Positions 1-7,382 of a DNA stretch of 10,389 bases are shown piece by piece. Each line of letters opens with the position of its first letter. The first letter of the stretch is position 1. The DNA is from Caldifarciminota bacterium UBA3079 (GTDB taxonomy: Bacteria; Hydrothermota; Tepidihabitantia; Tepidihabitantales; Tepidihabitantaceae): contig DFBN01000019.1 in the NCBI GenBank assembly GCA_002366635.1, positions 1 through 10,389 of the forward strand. The letters run 5' to 3'. Position numbers and translations under genes: made by a program. The notes under the pieces are model-generated. The model saw only the letters and a list, made by a program, of their open reading frames with translations, was not told where the DNA came from and ran no database searches.

Positions 1-45
1 AGGCTCATAACCTCAAGGTTGCTGGTTCGAATCCAGCCCCCGCTA
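1..45 (+). tRNA. tRNA-Met (CAT anticodon), 3' part only, probably initiator
   Basis: This is the 3' part of a tRNA whose 5' half lies before the window. The sequence shows a 7-base anticodon loop CTCATAA at 4-10 (anticodon CAT), the 3' anticodon stem at 11-15, variable bases AGGTT at 16-20, a T arm of GCTGG / TTCGAAT / CCAGC at 21-37, the 3' acceptor strand CCCCGCT at 38-44 and discriminator A at 45. CCA is not encoded, because TTC follows. The acceptor end and the variable loop resemble initiator tRNA-fMet more than elongator Met or the CAT-anticodon Ile tRNA, but the D arm and position 1, which would decide, are missing. The visible anticodon stem pairs read AGG/CCT rather than the usual initiator GGG/CCC. 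The tRNA identity is secure; the initiator call is inference. Confidence 0.85.
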
Positions 46-110
46 TTCGCTAATTCGCCCACAGAAAAACCGGTGACTATAAGCCGCAGTGACAAGGCGT
101 TGTTGTGACA

Positions 111-1751
111 TCAGGACTTGAGTTTTCCGGCAAACATATCTCTGAGCTTGTATTTCTGCACCTTGCCGCTTGCGGTCATTGGGAATGATTCGACAAAGAC
201 AACATAGTGCGGAATCTTATGGCGGGCGATTTTCCCTTTGCAGAATTCCTGAATATCCTCAACCGACGATGTCACACCTTTCTTGAGCTGGATTGCGGCC
301 AGGATTTCCTCGCCGTATTTTTCGTCCGGAACTCCTACGACTTGCACACCACGCACCTTTGGATTGGTGTAAAGGAATTCTTCAATTTCTCTGGGGTAGA
401 TATTTTCGCCACCGCGGATAATCATATCTTTCATCCGACCGGTCACCCGGAAATTTCCGTTTTCATCAACAGTCCCAAGGTCACCGGTATGAAGCCAACC
501 CTGTTTGTCAATGGCTTTATCGGTTGCCTCCTGCATTTTGTAATAACCTTTCATCACACAGCCGCCTCTGGTAACGATTTCGCCCTGGGTATTGAGTGGA
601 AGTTCTTTTCCGGTGGCAGTGTCTGCTATTCGGCCTTCGATACCGTCCAACAGACTGCCGATTGTTGAAACGCGCACATCAACAGGGTCGTTCCTTCTGG
701 TCATGGTTATTACGGGTGAACATTCTGTCAAGCCGTATGCGATGACTATTTCAGGACAATGCATCCGGTTGATTACCTGATTCATGACTTCGGCAGGACA
801 CGGTGCGCCAGCCATAACCCCGGTTCTTAAGGAAGACATATCGTATTTATCGAAATCCTGGTGGTTCAGAATCGAAATGAACATCGTCGGGACGCCGTTG
901 ACAGCGGTGCATTTTTCTCTGTTGATTATATCGAGTGCCTTCAAAGGATTGAAATGGTCCAGAAGCACCATAGTTGCCCCGAAATAAACGCAATTGAGCG
1001 AACTGATGACACATCCGAAACAGTGGAAAAGCGGAACTTGAATCAGGAGTCTGTCTTTGTGGGTCATGCCTGCTACTTCGCCTACCAGACGGGCGTTGTT
1101 AATGATATTGTAATGGGTAAGCATTACGCCTTTGGGAAATCCTGTTGTTCCGGAAGTGTATTGCATATTGATTACATCATGGGTGTGTAATGTTTTCTGC
1201 CGTTGTTCGAGTTCTTCATCAGTGACAGTCTTGCCCATTTCGACGACATCCTTGAATTTGAACATTCCGGGTGTTTCCCCCCTGTTGCCGATATACACAA
1301 TGTTCTTAAGATAAGGCAGGCTAGAAGAACTTATTTTGCCTGGTTCTGATTCTTCCAGCTCAGGAACTATTCCCCTGGTGGTTTCGTAATAGCTCGTGTC
1401 TTTGAATTCTTCAATCAGGAACAGTGTAGTTGAATCGGATTGCTTCAGGATGTACTCCAGTTCACGGGTCTTGTAACTCGTGTTCACTGTAACAAGCACG
1501 CCACCGACCATGCCCAATGCGAATTGAAGCTGTGCCCACTCAGGGATATTTGTCGCCCAAAGGGAAACATTATCACCTTTACGGATGCCCATCGCCATCA
1601 ATCCTTTGGCAATATCCTTACATGTATTATAAAACTCCTGATAGTTCTGTCGCAGGCCGGTCTCAGGCGCGACGAGCGCCTCTTCTTTGCCATATCTGCT
1701 TACGGTTTCTTTAAGAAGTTCTCCTATCGTGATTTCCCGGTAACTTGACAT
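111..1751 (-). CDS. AMP-forming fatty acyl-CoA synthetase (ACSF2/FadD-like)
   Basis: This 546-residue adenylate-forming enzyme should activate a carboxylic acid, most likely a medium or long fatty acid, to its acyl-CoA through an acyl-AMP intermediate in the cytoplasm. Visible motifs are the P-loop YTSGTTGFPKG (residues 198-208), the adenine-binding AYGLTE (338-343), GWLHTGD (418-424) with the ribose-binding Asp, the hinge region GRMKDMIIRGGENIYP (438-453), and the C-terminal catalytic lysine in TASGK (526-530). Length and motif order are those of complete family members. The ATG start is supported by a strong Shine-Dalgarno AAGGAGG at 1759-1765, 7 bases upstream. It is probably monocistronic: a promoter candidate lies just upstream and the next gene converges from the other strand. 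The substrate cannot be read from sequence; the overall pattern is closest to the ACSF2-like medium-chain group. The role could be fatty-acid uptake or degradation, or recycling of free acids into lipids. Confidence 0.93.
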   Translation of the reverse strand: MSSYREITIGELLKETVSRYGKEEALVAPETGLRQNYQEFYNTCKDIAKGLMAMGIRKGDNVSLWATNIPEWAQLQFALGMVGGVLVTVNTSYKTRELEYILKQSDSTTLFLIEEFKDTSYYETTRGIVPELEESEPGKISSSSLPYLKNIVYIGNRGETPGMFKFKDVVEMGKTVTDEELEQRQKTLHTHDVINMQYTSGTTGFPKGVMLTHYNIINNARLVGEVAGMTHKDRLLIQVPLFHCFGCVISSLNCVYFGATMVLLDHFNPLKALDIINREKCTAVNGVPTMFISILNHQDFDKYDMSSLRTGVMAGAPCPAEVMNQVINRMHCPEIVIAYGLTECSPVITMTRRNDPVDVRVSTIGSLLDGIEGRIADTATGKELPLNTQGEIVTRGGCVMKGYYKMQEATDKAIDKQGWLHTGDLGTVDENGNFRVTGRMKDMIIRGGENIYPREIEEFLYTNPKVRGVQVVGVPDEKYGEEILAAIQLKKGVTSSVEDIQEFCKGKIARHKIPHYVVFVESFPMTASGKVQKYKLRDMFAGKLKS

Positions 1752-1808
1752 GGAAACGCCTCCTTTTTCTTGGAATGGCCGGTTTGCATTAAAGCCATAT
1801 TGAGTGGA

Positions 1809-1837
1809 AACATATAAGCCGGTTAGGCCAATGTCAA
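1809..1837 (-). promoter_or_regulatory. Sigma-70-type promoter for the acyl-CoA synthetase
   Basis: On the minus strand there is a perfect -35 TTGACA (1832-1837), a 17-base spacer and a -10 TATGTT (1809-1814, 4 of 6 consensus). Transcription would begin near 1802 and leave a leader of about 50 bases carrying the AAGGAGG ribosome binding site. A 6-base inverted repeat, TTGGCC/GGCCAA (1826-1831 and 1847-1852), brackets the -35 and could be an operator, but that part is speculative. Confidence 0.5.
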
Positions 1838-1977
1838 TATATGCGCTTGGCCGAAATCGACGGGCAGGACTGGTCGAGTTGTCGGTTTGGAAGCAAAATG
1901 CAGGCCGATGAAGGAAAGGGAATGATTATTCTGGAACGCAACCGGCAAATTGGAGGTTCGCGGTGCACTCCAGGTGC

Positions 1978-2985
1978 TTAAACTACCCAGCGGTCAAATT
2001 GTTTGAGCCAGTTGGGTTCGGTTTTGCCATGGGCTATCGCATGTTCAAGGATTTTTTGTGCCTGGTCTTGGTCTAATGGGACCCAGCGGTGCCATTTTGT
2101 CGGGCCATAGTCCTGGTAACCTTGAATTACCTGGCTGGTCTTGCCGAGTATTTCGGCTGCGGTGCCGAATTTCTTCCTGAGTTTCCCGGCTTTCTGGTAT
2201 GCCAGTTTGAAAAAGGCCGGGTAGCGGTAATCGCGGGCCATATGGTGGTCAATGACAAGGATTTTAAGACTGCGCATCGCAAGGATTCGGCAGATATTTA
2301 TGATGCTTTTTACCAGGTCAAAATCGGTTGCGAACTGGCCAAGATGATAAGTGGGATAACCATCAAGGATAATAGTTTGGGCCTTGCTGGCACAAATGAG
2401 GTCGGTTGTTTCCGGTTCGGTTGGGCCGCTGACATCAGATGTGATGAGGACTTTTTCCCGGCCACGCTTGATTTCAGTCATTATAACTGTGCCGGGGTCA
2501 GCGCGAACCCGGCCATGCCACACCGGTTTGGAAAAGCCGATTTCGGTCCTTTTGAATTTGAACCTCCGGTTATCGGCCCAGATTATTTGTTCTGGCAGAC
2601 CGTTAATAGACTCATGAAATCTTTTGGCACGGGTTTTCTGTTTTTGGGGCAGGTCATCGAGTGACTTGGCAAAGATAATTTTATCGCCATATACTTCCGG
2701 GTCGCGCGAAGGGAGGAAATGGTCCAGATGGTAATGTGATATGACAATCGCTTTTGATGATGCGCTGGAGTTCCTGTATGCTTCAAGGTATTTTGCCAGA
2801 AGCTTTCTGCGTATAGGTTCGGGTATGGTAAATGAAGCGGATTCAATTGAAGCGCCCGGGTCAATGGTGATTATAACATCCGGCGTTTTGATGCGGGTGC
2901 ACATGCTTTTTACACCGAAGGAGTCGAAAGCGATATATTCGACCTGGATTTTCTGGCCGCCGATTACCGGGTCGGTAAGTTTCAT
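1978..2985 (-). CDS. UPF0282-type metallo-beta-lactamase-fold hydrolase
   Basis: This 335-residue protein has a metallo-beta-lactamase fold. The core metal motif is SHYHLDH (H84, H86, D88, H89), with further likely ligands in WHG (H157), TSD (D184) and IDHH (H247/H248). Conserved blocks such as SFGVKS (22-27), IDPGAS (41-46), QKQKTRAKRF (114-123), LDGYPTYHLG (207-216) and DHHMARDYRYP (246-256) match what I recall of UPF0282, a family described mainly from archaea whose reaction is unknown. About 50 residues after position 285 (WHRWVPLD and onward) extend past the usual family end. The ATG overlaps the cdsA stop by 4 bases (ATGA), with no clear Shine-Dalgarno, so it is probably translated by coupling as the last gene of the ribosomal/envelope operon. 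A hydrolytic or redox role on a phosphoester or thioester is possible but not shown. Family recognition is from memory. Confidence 0.8.
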   Translation of the reverse strand: MKLTDPVIGGQKIQVEYIAFDSFGVKSMCTRIKTPDVIITIDPGASIESASFTIPEPIRRKLLAKYLEAYRNSSASSKAIVISHYHLDHFLPSRDPEVYGDKIIFAKSLDDLPQKQKTRAKRFHESINGLPEQIIWADNRRFKFKRTEIGFSKPVWHGRVRADPGTVIMTEIKRGREKVLITSDVSGPTEPETTDLICASKAQTIILDGYPTYHLGQFATDFDLVKSIINICRILAMRSLKILVIDHHMARDYRYPAFFKLAYQKAGKLRKKFGTAAEILGKTSQVIQGYQDYGPTKWHRWVPLDQDQAQKILEHAIAHGKTEPNWLKQFDRWVV

Positions 2986-3794
2986 CTGAGATAGAACAGG
3001 ACCAGATAGTACCAGGCAGGAATCGTAAAGAGCAGGCTGTCGATGCGGTCGAGGAAACCGCCGTGTTCACCCAGAATATTGGAGGTATCTTTGATTCCGA
3101 CCGCACGCTTGAAGATGGATTCAAACAGGTCACCTGTCTGGGACAAGGTACCGAGCCCAATGCCGATTACTGCAAGATAAGGCCAAGCGAGGTCGGAAAA
3201 GGGATGGAACAGTTTCAGAAACGGTGCTGCGAGTGCGGCAGAGCATACCAGACCGGCGATGAAGCCTTCCCAGGTTTTGTTCGGACTGAGACTGGGGGTG
3301 AGCTTATGACGGCCAAAGAGTTTGCCGATTCCCCAGGCTGCGGTATCATTGGTCCAGGTTAGAAGCAATGGAAACATCACGAGCCAGAGTGAGATAGCAT
3401 GTTCCAGAGCCAGGCTTTTGAGCATTATGAGATACGCCGGCAGGAACCCGAGATAAATGAGTATAAATGTGTTGTAAACCGGGATACGGGGTTTTACATC
3501 GGTTATAACAACTGCCGCAATGAATACTATTGCCAATGGAGCGATGAGAAATCCCGGAAGCCAGCCCCGCCAGGCCGCGGAAATAATCAGCACATTCAGA
3601 ATAGAAAGGAACCATGGGTTCAAATAGATTTCTGCGATTCTGAGAAGCTTTATGAATTCCAGGGTGGCAAGAACAGACCATGCTGCAACGAGCAGGACAA
3701 GGAACGGTAACGGGGTAAACATTATGAGAAGGAAAACTGCAACACCGAATAGCGTCCCGATTATTACGCGTCCGAGCAGTCCCGTGGTTTTCAA
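2982..3794 (-). CDS. cdsA: Phosphatidate cytidylyltransferase (CDP-diglyceride synthase)
   Basis: CdsA is an integral membrane enzyme that makes CDP-diacylglycerol from CTP and phosphatidic acid, the branch point for bacterial phospholipids. The 270-residue protein has many hydrophobic segments (residues 9-45, 62-98, 109-125, 133-147, 177-195 and 204-217) and ends with the complete CdsA signature at 226-252: SIFKR, then IKD, then GEHGGFLDRID with the conserved HGG and DR..D residues. The earlier conserved TND (148-150) and SPNKTWEG (170-177) are also present. The start is TTG, overlapping the uppS stop as TTGA, with no strong Shine-Dalgarno, so translation probably depends on coupling. An uppS-cdsA neighbourhood is typical of bacteria. 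The UPF0282 gene follows with a 4-base overlap. Confidence 0.96.
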   Translation of the reverse strand: MKTTGLLGRVIIGTLFGVAVFLLIMFTPLPFLVLLVAAWSVLATLEFIKLLRIAEIYLNPWFLSILNVLIISAAWRGWLPGFLIAPLAIVFIAAVVITDVKPRIPVYNTFILIYLGFLPAYLIMLKSLALEHAISLWLVMFPLLLTWTNDTAAWGIGKLFGRHKLTPSLSPNKTWEGFIAGLVCSAALAAPFLKLFHPFSDLAWPYLAVIGIGLGTLSQTGDLFESIFKRAVGIKDTSNILGEHGGFLDRIDSLLFTIPAWYYLVLFYLR

Positions 3795-4471
3795 ATCCGG
3801 CCGAAGCGACGCTGACGATGTCCGAATTCTTCTATCGCAGCAAGGAGTTCTTTCTTATCGAAGTCAGGCCATAAGGTGTCAGTAAAATAGAGTTCTGTAT
3901 AAGCAAGTTGCCAGAGTAGAAAGTTCGATATGCGTTTTTCCCCGCCCGTGCGGATAAGCAAATCCGGGTCTGGGAGGGATGGGTCATAAAGCATGGCAGC
4001 AATATCCTGCTCGGATTCCGGGATTTTCTTTTGATTCATTGCCTTTCTGAAAGCATCGAGGATTTCAGCACGGCCACCGTAGCTTATGGCCAGAGTGAAT
4101 GTGAGACCGGTATTCTGAGCAGTGTCAGATACCAGCTTCTGGAACTTCGTGCGAACTTTATCAGGAAGGTCACTGGCGTGACCAATGGTGTGCACACGGA
4201 CATTGTTTTTCATCAGACCAAGATGCTCAGCATCTATTGAGCTGGCCATAAGGTTCAGTAGTCCGGTTATTTCTTTTCTTGGACGATGCCAGTTTTCAGT
4301 TGAAAAGGCATAGACCGTAAGGTATTTTACACCGATGTCTCCGCAGGTGCGGACCGCTTCGTGCAGTGCCTTTACCCCTTGTTGATGACCCAGAGCGCGT
4401 GGCAGACTATGGCGATGTGCCCATCTTCCATTGCCGTCCATTATCGCCGCAATATGGGCCGGGATTTTCAA
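3791..4471 (-). CDS. uppS: Isoprenyl transferase (undecaprenyl diphosphate synthase)
   Basis: This cis-prenyltransferase extends farnesyl diphosphate with isopentenyl diphosphate to the polyprenyl diphosphate that carries peptidoglycan and other surface-glycan precursors. The 226-residue protein starts directly with the catalytic block: D12 in MDGNGRWA (11-18), then YAFSTENWHRP (54-64), YGGRAEI (131-137) and the pyrophosphate-binding RTGGEKRISNFLLWQ (174-188), followed by ELYF and WPDF. The start must be the TTG at 4469-4471: the frr stop codon is in the same frame just one codon upstream, and the first ATG falls inside the catalytic motif. No clear Shine-Dalgarno is visible, so reinitiation after frr is plausible. 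Exact product chain length cannot be read from sequence; C55 is assumed from the operon context. Confidence 0.95.
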   Translation of the reverse strand: MKIPAHIAAIMDGNGRWAHRHSLPRALGHQQGVKALHEAVRTCGDIGVKYLTVYAFSTENWHRPRKEITGLLNLMASSIDAEHLGLMKNNVRVHTIGHASDLPDKVRTKFQKLVSDTAQNTGLTFTLAISYGGRAEILDAFRKAMNQKKIPESEQDIAAMLYDPSLPDPDLLIRTGGEKRISNFLLWQLAYTELYFTDTLWPDFDKKELLAAIEEFGHRQRRFGRI

Positions 4472-4474
4472 GGC

Positions 4475-5032
4475 TTATTTATCGAGGATTTCGGCTTCTT
4501 TCTTCTTGAACAGTTCATCCAATCTGGCGATATAATCATCGGTGAGCTCCTGGACCTTTTTGTTGCCGGTTTTGGCATCGTCCTCGGATATTTTTTTGTC
4601 TTTTTCGCGGTGCTTGATTTGTTCATTCGCCTCACGGCGCAGGTTGCGCACTGCAACACGGGCTTCTTCGGTCAGTTTTCCGCAGAGCCGGACAAGTTCA
4701 CGGCGCCTTTCTTCTGTAAGGGGCGGAATCTGAAGACGAATCAGGTTTCCTTCTACTTTCGGGTTGAGTCCCAGCTCAGACCGCAGAATTGCCTTTTCTA
4801 TTTCGGGCAGGACCGAACGGTCCCATGGTTGAACCACGAGCTGCCGTGGCTCGGGCACAGAAATGTTTGCTACCTGTTTGAGCGGTGTCGGTGTGCCATA
4901 GTAGTTGACTCGAATCCCATCAAGAATAGCTGGATTTGCCCTGGATGTTCGGAGGCGGGCGAACTCGCCTTCAAGCATTTCACAAGATTTGGCCATTCCG
5001 GCCCGGAATTCTTTGTAGATTTGTTCTAACAT
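4475..5032 (-). CDS. frr: Ribosome recycling factor
   Basis: RRF works with EF-G to split post-termination ribosomes. The 185-residue protein has the normal family length and layout: a charged helical bundle starting at residue 1, RTSRANPAILDGIRVNYYG near 28-46, the beta domain with TPLKQVANISVPEPR and VQPWD, LNPKVEGNLIRLQIPPLTEERR near 93-114, then a Lys/Glu-rich C-terminal helical arm. The ATG overlaps the end of pyrH by 7 bases and is preceded by a Shine-Dalgarno GGGAG (5039-5043) with 6-base spacing, located inside pyrH. This is one of the few internal genes of the operon with its own clear ribosome binding site. Confidence 0.97.
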   Translation of the reverse strand: MLEQIYKEFRAGMAKSCEMLEGEFARLRTSRANPAILDGIRVNYYGTPTPLKQVANISVPEPRQLVVQPWDRSVLPEIEKAILRSELGLNPKVEGNLIRLQIPPLTEERRRELVRLCGKLTEEARVAVRNLRREANEQIKHREKDKKISEDDAKTGNKKVQELTDDYIARLDELFKKKEAEILDK

Positions 5033-5712
5033 ACACAGCTCCCGATTTGTTTCCCTTGGATTATATCAATGATAGCATTGGGCAGGTTGATGTCAAACAC
5101 ATTTATCGGGATTCGTTTTTCCATACAAAAGGCGAATGCGGTCGGGTCCATAACTTTGAGGTTCTCTACAAGCGCTTTTTTGTATGAAAGCTTACGGTAG
5201 AGACGGGCATTTTTGTGCTTTTTGGGGTCGGCAGAATAGACTCCAGCAACATTGGTGGCTTTCAGGATTGCGTCCATTTCCAGTTCGGCAGCGCGCAGTG
5301 CTGCCAGTGAATCGGTCGAGAAAAGAGGGCTACCGGTTCCGCCGGAAAGGATGAGTATTTTGCTGCTTTTCAGTCCATCATGGCCTTTTTCAATAATGTA
5401 TCGTTCTACAAAGCCCGGAATCTCAAATGTGCATAAGTGATAAACTGTAGCTTTTCTTTTGAGGATTTCAGTGATTCTAATGCCGTTTATAACCGTGGCC
5501 AGCATTCCGGCACGGTCGGCCCAGGTTCGGTCAAAACCTTTCACATCACGGCCACGCAAGATATTTCCTCCGCCGACAACCACGGCAAGTGCCACTTTTT
5601 TCTTATGAGCCTGGACCAGTTGTCTGGTGACCGAGTTCAGGAGTTTATCAGATGCGAAGCACTCACCCGAGATTTTCAGAAGGATTCGATTGTAGCGTGA
5701 AAACTTATTCAC
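5026..5712 (-). CDS. pyrH: UMP kinase
   Basis: PyrH phosphorylates UMP to UDP in pyrimidine nucleotide synthesis. The 228-residue amino-acid-kinase-fold protein shows LLKISGE (11-17) with the catalytic lysine, VVVGGGNILRG (45-54), the AGMLATVIN block (68-76), GGTGSPLFSTDSLAALRAAE (124-143) and KATNVAGVYSADPKK (151-165). In most bacterial PyrH proteins the first of these reads GTGNPFFTTD; here Asn is replaced by Ser and Phe by Leu, a mild change. The start is GTG and overlaps the tsf stop by 8 bases (5705-5712); no strong Shine-Dalgarno is seen, so coupling to tsf is likely. The usual tsf-pyrH-frr order is kept. Confidence 0.97.
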   Translation of the reverse strand: MNKFSRYNRILLKISGECFASDKLLNSVTRQLVQAHKKKVALAVVVGGGNILRGRDVKGFDRTWADRAGMLATVINGIRITEILKRKATVYHLCTFEIPGFVERYIIEKGHDGLKSSKILILSGGTGSPLFSTDSLAALRAAELEMDAILKATNVAGVYSADPKKHKNARLYRKLSYKKALVENLKVMDPTAFAFCMEKRIPINVFDINLPNAIIDIIQGKQIGSCVC

Positions 5713-6298
5713 CCACTTTGAACCGGACGAACCTCTTGATGCGGATGTTTTCGCCGAATTTGGCTATCTGTTCTTTCAGATAATCACCTACTGTTTTCCC
5801 CGGGGTTTTGACGAACGGCTGTTCCAACAGACACACATCCGCATAAAATTTCTCCAGCTTGCCCTGGATTATCTTTTCGGCGATTCTGGCAGGCTTACCA
5901 GATTGGGATACCTGTTCTTTGTAGATACGCTTTTCCCGTTCGATTATCTCTACCGGCACACCGTCCCGGTCGATAGCGACAGGGTCGGCGGCTGCGACCT
6001 GTAGTGATAAATCACGGACGAATCTGCGGAATTCCTGATTGCGGGCCACAAAATCGGTTTCGACATTCACCTCAATCAGAACCCCAAGACGCTCACCCGG
6101 ATGGATATAGGCATCAACAAGACCGGCACTGGTGGTCCTTTCCGCTTTCTTAGCGGCTTTGGTAATACCTTTTTTTCTGAGGACTTCGATTGCTTTATCG
6201 ATGTCGCCGTTTGCCTCTTCCAGTGCCTGTTTACAGTTCAGGACACCGGCGCTTGTCCGGTGGCGAAGTTCCTTTACTTTATTGATAGGCTGGTTCAA
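5705..6298 (-). CDS. tsf: Translation elongation factor Ts (short form)
   Basis: EF-Ts is the nucleotide exchange factor for EF-Tu. The N-terminal UBA-like domain reads [22 protein letters not shown] (5-26), followed by the core motif [13 protein letters not shown] (78-90) that contacts EF-Tu, and a C-terminal [13 protein letters not shown] block (181-193). At 197 residues it is the compact form with one core repeat, as in Thermus, rather than the roughly 280-residue enterobacterial type. The start is TTG, overlapping the rpsB stop as TTGA. An AAGGAAG stretch a few bases upstream, inside rpsB, can serve as Shine-Dalgarno. No upstream alternative fits the family's N-terminus. Confidence 0.97.
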   Translation of the reverse strand: MNQPINKVKELRHRTSAGVLNCKQALEEANGDIDKAIEVLRKKGITKAAKKAERTTSAGLVDAYIHPGERLGVLIEVNVETDFVARNQEFRRFVRDLSLQVAAADPVAIDRDGVPVEIIEREKRIYKEQVSQSGKPARIAEKIIQGKLEKFYADVCLLEQPFVKTPGKTVGDYLKEQIAKFGENIRIKRFVRFKVGE

Positions 6299-7008
6299 TT
6301 TTCTTCCTTTGTATCGGTATCGTGCCCTTTCCGGCCTTCCATGACTGCATTTGCGATGGTGCTGGTTACGAGTTTTATTGAACGGAGGGCATCGTCGTTA
6401 CCTGGAATTGGATAATCGATGAGTCCTGGGTCACCATTGGTATCAATCAGTGCCACTACCGGTATCTGCATGCGTTTTGCCTCGGCAAGTGCGGTATCTT
6501 CCCGAACCGGGTCGATGATGAATGCCGCACCCGGCAGGCGGTCCATTTCCTTGACACCGCCGAACATCTTGGTCAACTTCTTGTACTCCCGCTGGAGCAG
6601 AAGGGCTTCTTTCTTGGTAGTATCGCCATAATTATTTTCTTTTATCATGCGTTCGAGGTCTGCCATTCTGGCGATGCGGGATGAAACCACATCGAAATTG
6701 GTCAGAATTCCGCCGATCCAGCGCTCGGTTACATAGAATGCGCCACAGCGCCGGGCCTCTTCTTCCACAATAAGCCGTGCCTGCTGTTTTGTGCCGACAA
6801 AGAGAATATCCTGGCCGGCTTCTGTAATCTTGCAGACTGTGTCGTAAGCGATTTGCAGCCTTTCCAATGTTTTCTCCAAATCGACGATGTAGATACCGTT
6901 CTTCTTGCCGAAAATAAAGGGTTTCATCTTCGGATTCCAGCGGCGGGAACGGTGGCCGAAGTGGAGTCCGGCTTCGAGCAGGTTCTTGAGTGTTATCGTT
7001 TGGTCCAC
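6295..7008 (-). CDS. rpsB: 30S ribosomal protein S2
   Basis: S2 binds late in 30S assembly at the head-body junction. The 237-residue protein has the classic N-terminal block [19 protein letters not shown] (10-28), [44 protein letters not shown], and [26 protein letters not shown], all in family order and of normal length. The start is GTG. It lies inside the rpsI gene, giving a 16-base overlap, and the nearest Shine-Dalgarno-like AAAAGGAG ends about 12 bases upstream, which is long; no in-frame alternative fits the family N-terminus better. Adjacent rpsB-tsf is almost universal in bacteria. Confidence 0.97.
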   Translation of the reverse strand: MDQTITLKNLLEAGLHFGHRSRRWNPKMKPFIFGKKNGIYIVDLEKTLERLQIAYDTVCKITEAGQDILFVGTKQQARLIVEEEARRCGAFYVTERWIGGILTNFDVVSSRIARMADLERMIKENNYGDTTKKEALLLQREYKKLTKMFGGVKEMDRLPGAAFIIDPVREDTALAEAKRMQIPVVALIDTNGDPGLIDYPIPGNDDALRSIKLVTSTIANAVMEGRKGHDTDTKEEN

Positions 7009-7382
7009 TGGAATCTTTTTCTCCTTTTGGCAAGTCCGTATTTCATGCGTTCATGTTCGCGCGGGTCGCGTTTCAGGAGTTCGGCATCCTTAAGCGGCTT
7101 GCGCAGGTTTGTATCATAAATCACAAGGGCACGCGCCGCACCCAATGAAACCGCGGTTGCCTGAGCACTCAAACCGCCGCCGGCAACCTTGCACTTCACA
7201 CTGAACTGTTGGAGGTTACCAGTTACTTTAAGTGGCTCCAGTGCATTCTGAACCAGGTCGGCCCGGCCAAAGTATTGTTCAAATGTTTTTTTATTCACTG
7301 ACGTCTTGGCATCGCCCGGAATCAGCCATACGCGGGCGCTGGCCCTTTTGCGGGAACCGACTGCAAAGTAAGAGTTGCTCAT
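6993..7382 (-). CDS. rpsI: 30S ribosomal protein S9
   Basis: S9 sits in the 30S head and its basic C-terminal tail reaches the P-site tRNA. The 129-residue protein shows [14 protein letters not shown] (7-20), the [22 protein letters not shown] block, [20 protein letters not shown] and the invariant terminal KR. The block that usually reads GGGxxGQA has Ala before Gln here, a minor change. The ATG overlaps the rplM stop by 4 bases (ATGA). No strong Shine-Dalgarno is visible, in keeping with coupling to rplM. Confidence 0.97.
   Translation of the reverse strand: MSNSYFAVGSRKRASARVWLIPGDAKTSVNKKTFEQYFGRADLVQNALEPLKVTGNLQQFSVKCKVAGGGLSAQATAVSLGAARALVIYDTNLRKPLKDAELLKRDPREHERMKYGLAKRRKRFQWTKR

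Noticed and set aside
46..110. Searched for a terminator between the tRNA and the acyl-CoA synthetase gene
   Set aside because: No stable stem followed by a T run was found on either strand in this 65-base convergent gap.
207..668. Plus-strand open frame of 153 codons opposite the acyl-CoA synthetase
   Set aside because: It lies antisense to strongly conserved adenylation motifs, and its translation resembles no family. It is a shadow of the real gene.
1838..1977. Searched for an intrinsic terminator after the nine-gene run
   Set aside because: Only weak pairings such as TGGAG/CTCCA with a 12-base loop exist just after the stop, and no T run follows. Termination may be Rho-dependent or lie elsewhere.
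2089..2664. Plus-strand open frame of 191 codons opposite the UPF0282 gene
   Set aside because: The minus-strand product has clear metal-binding motifs and fits the operon overlaps; the plus-strand translation shows no recognisable motif.
4361..5029. Long plus-strand open frame of 222 codons across frr and the start of uppS
   Set aside because: It is antisense to two well-conserved genes and spans their junction. The Phe-rich product is what reverse reading of Lys/Glu-rich RRF gives.
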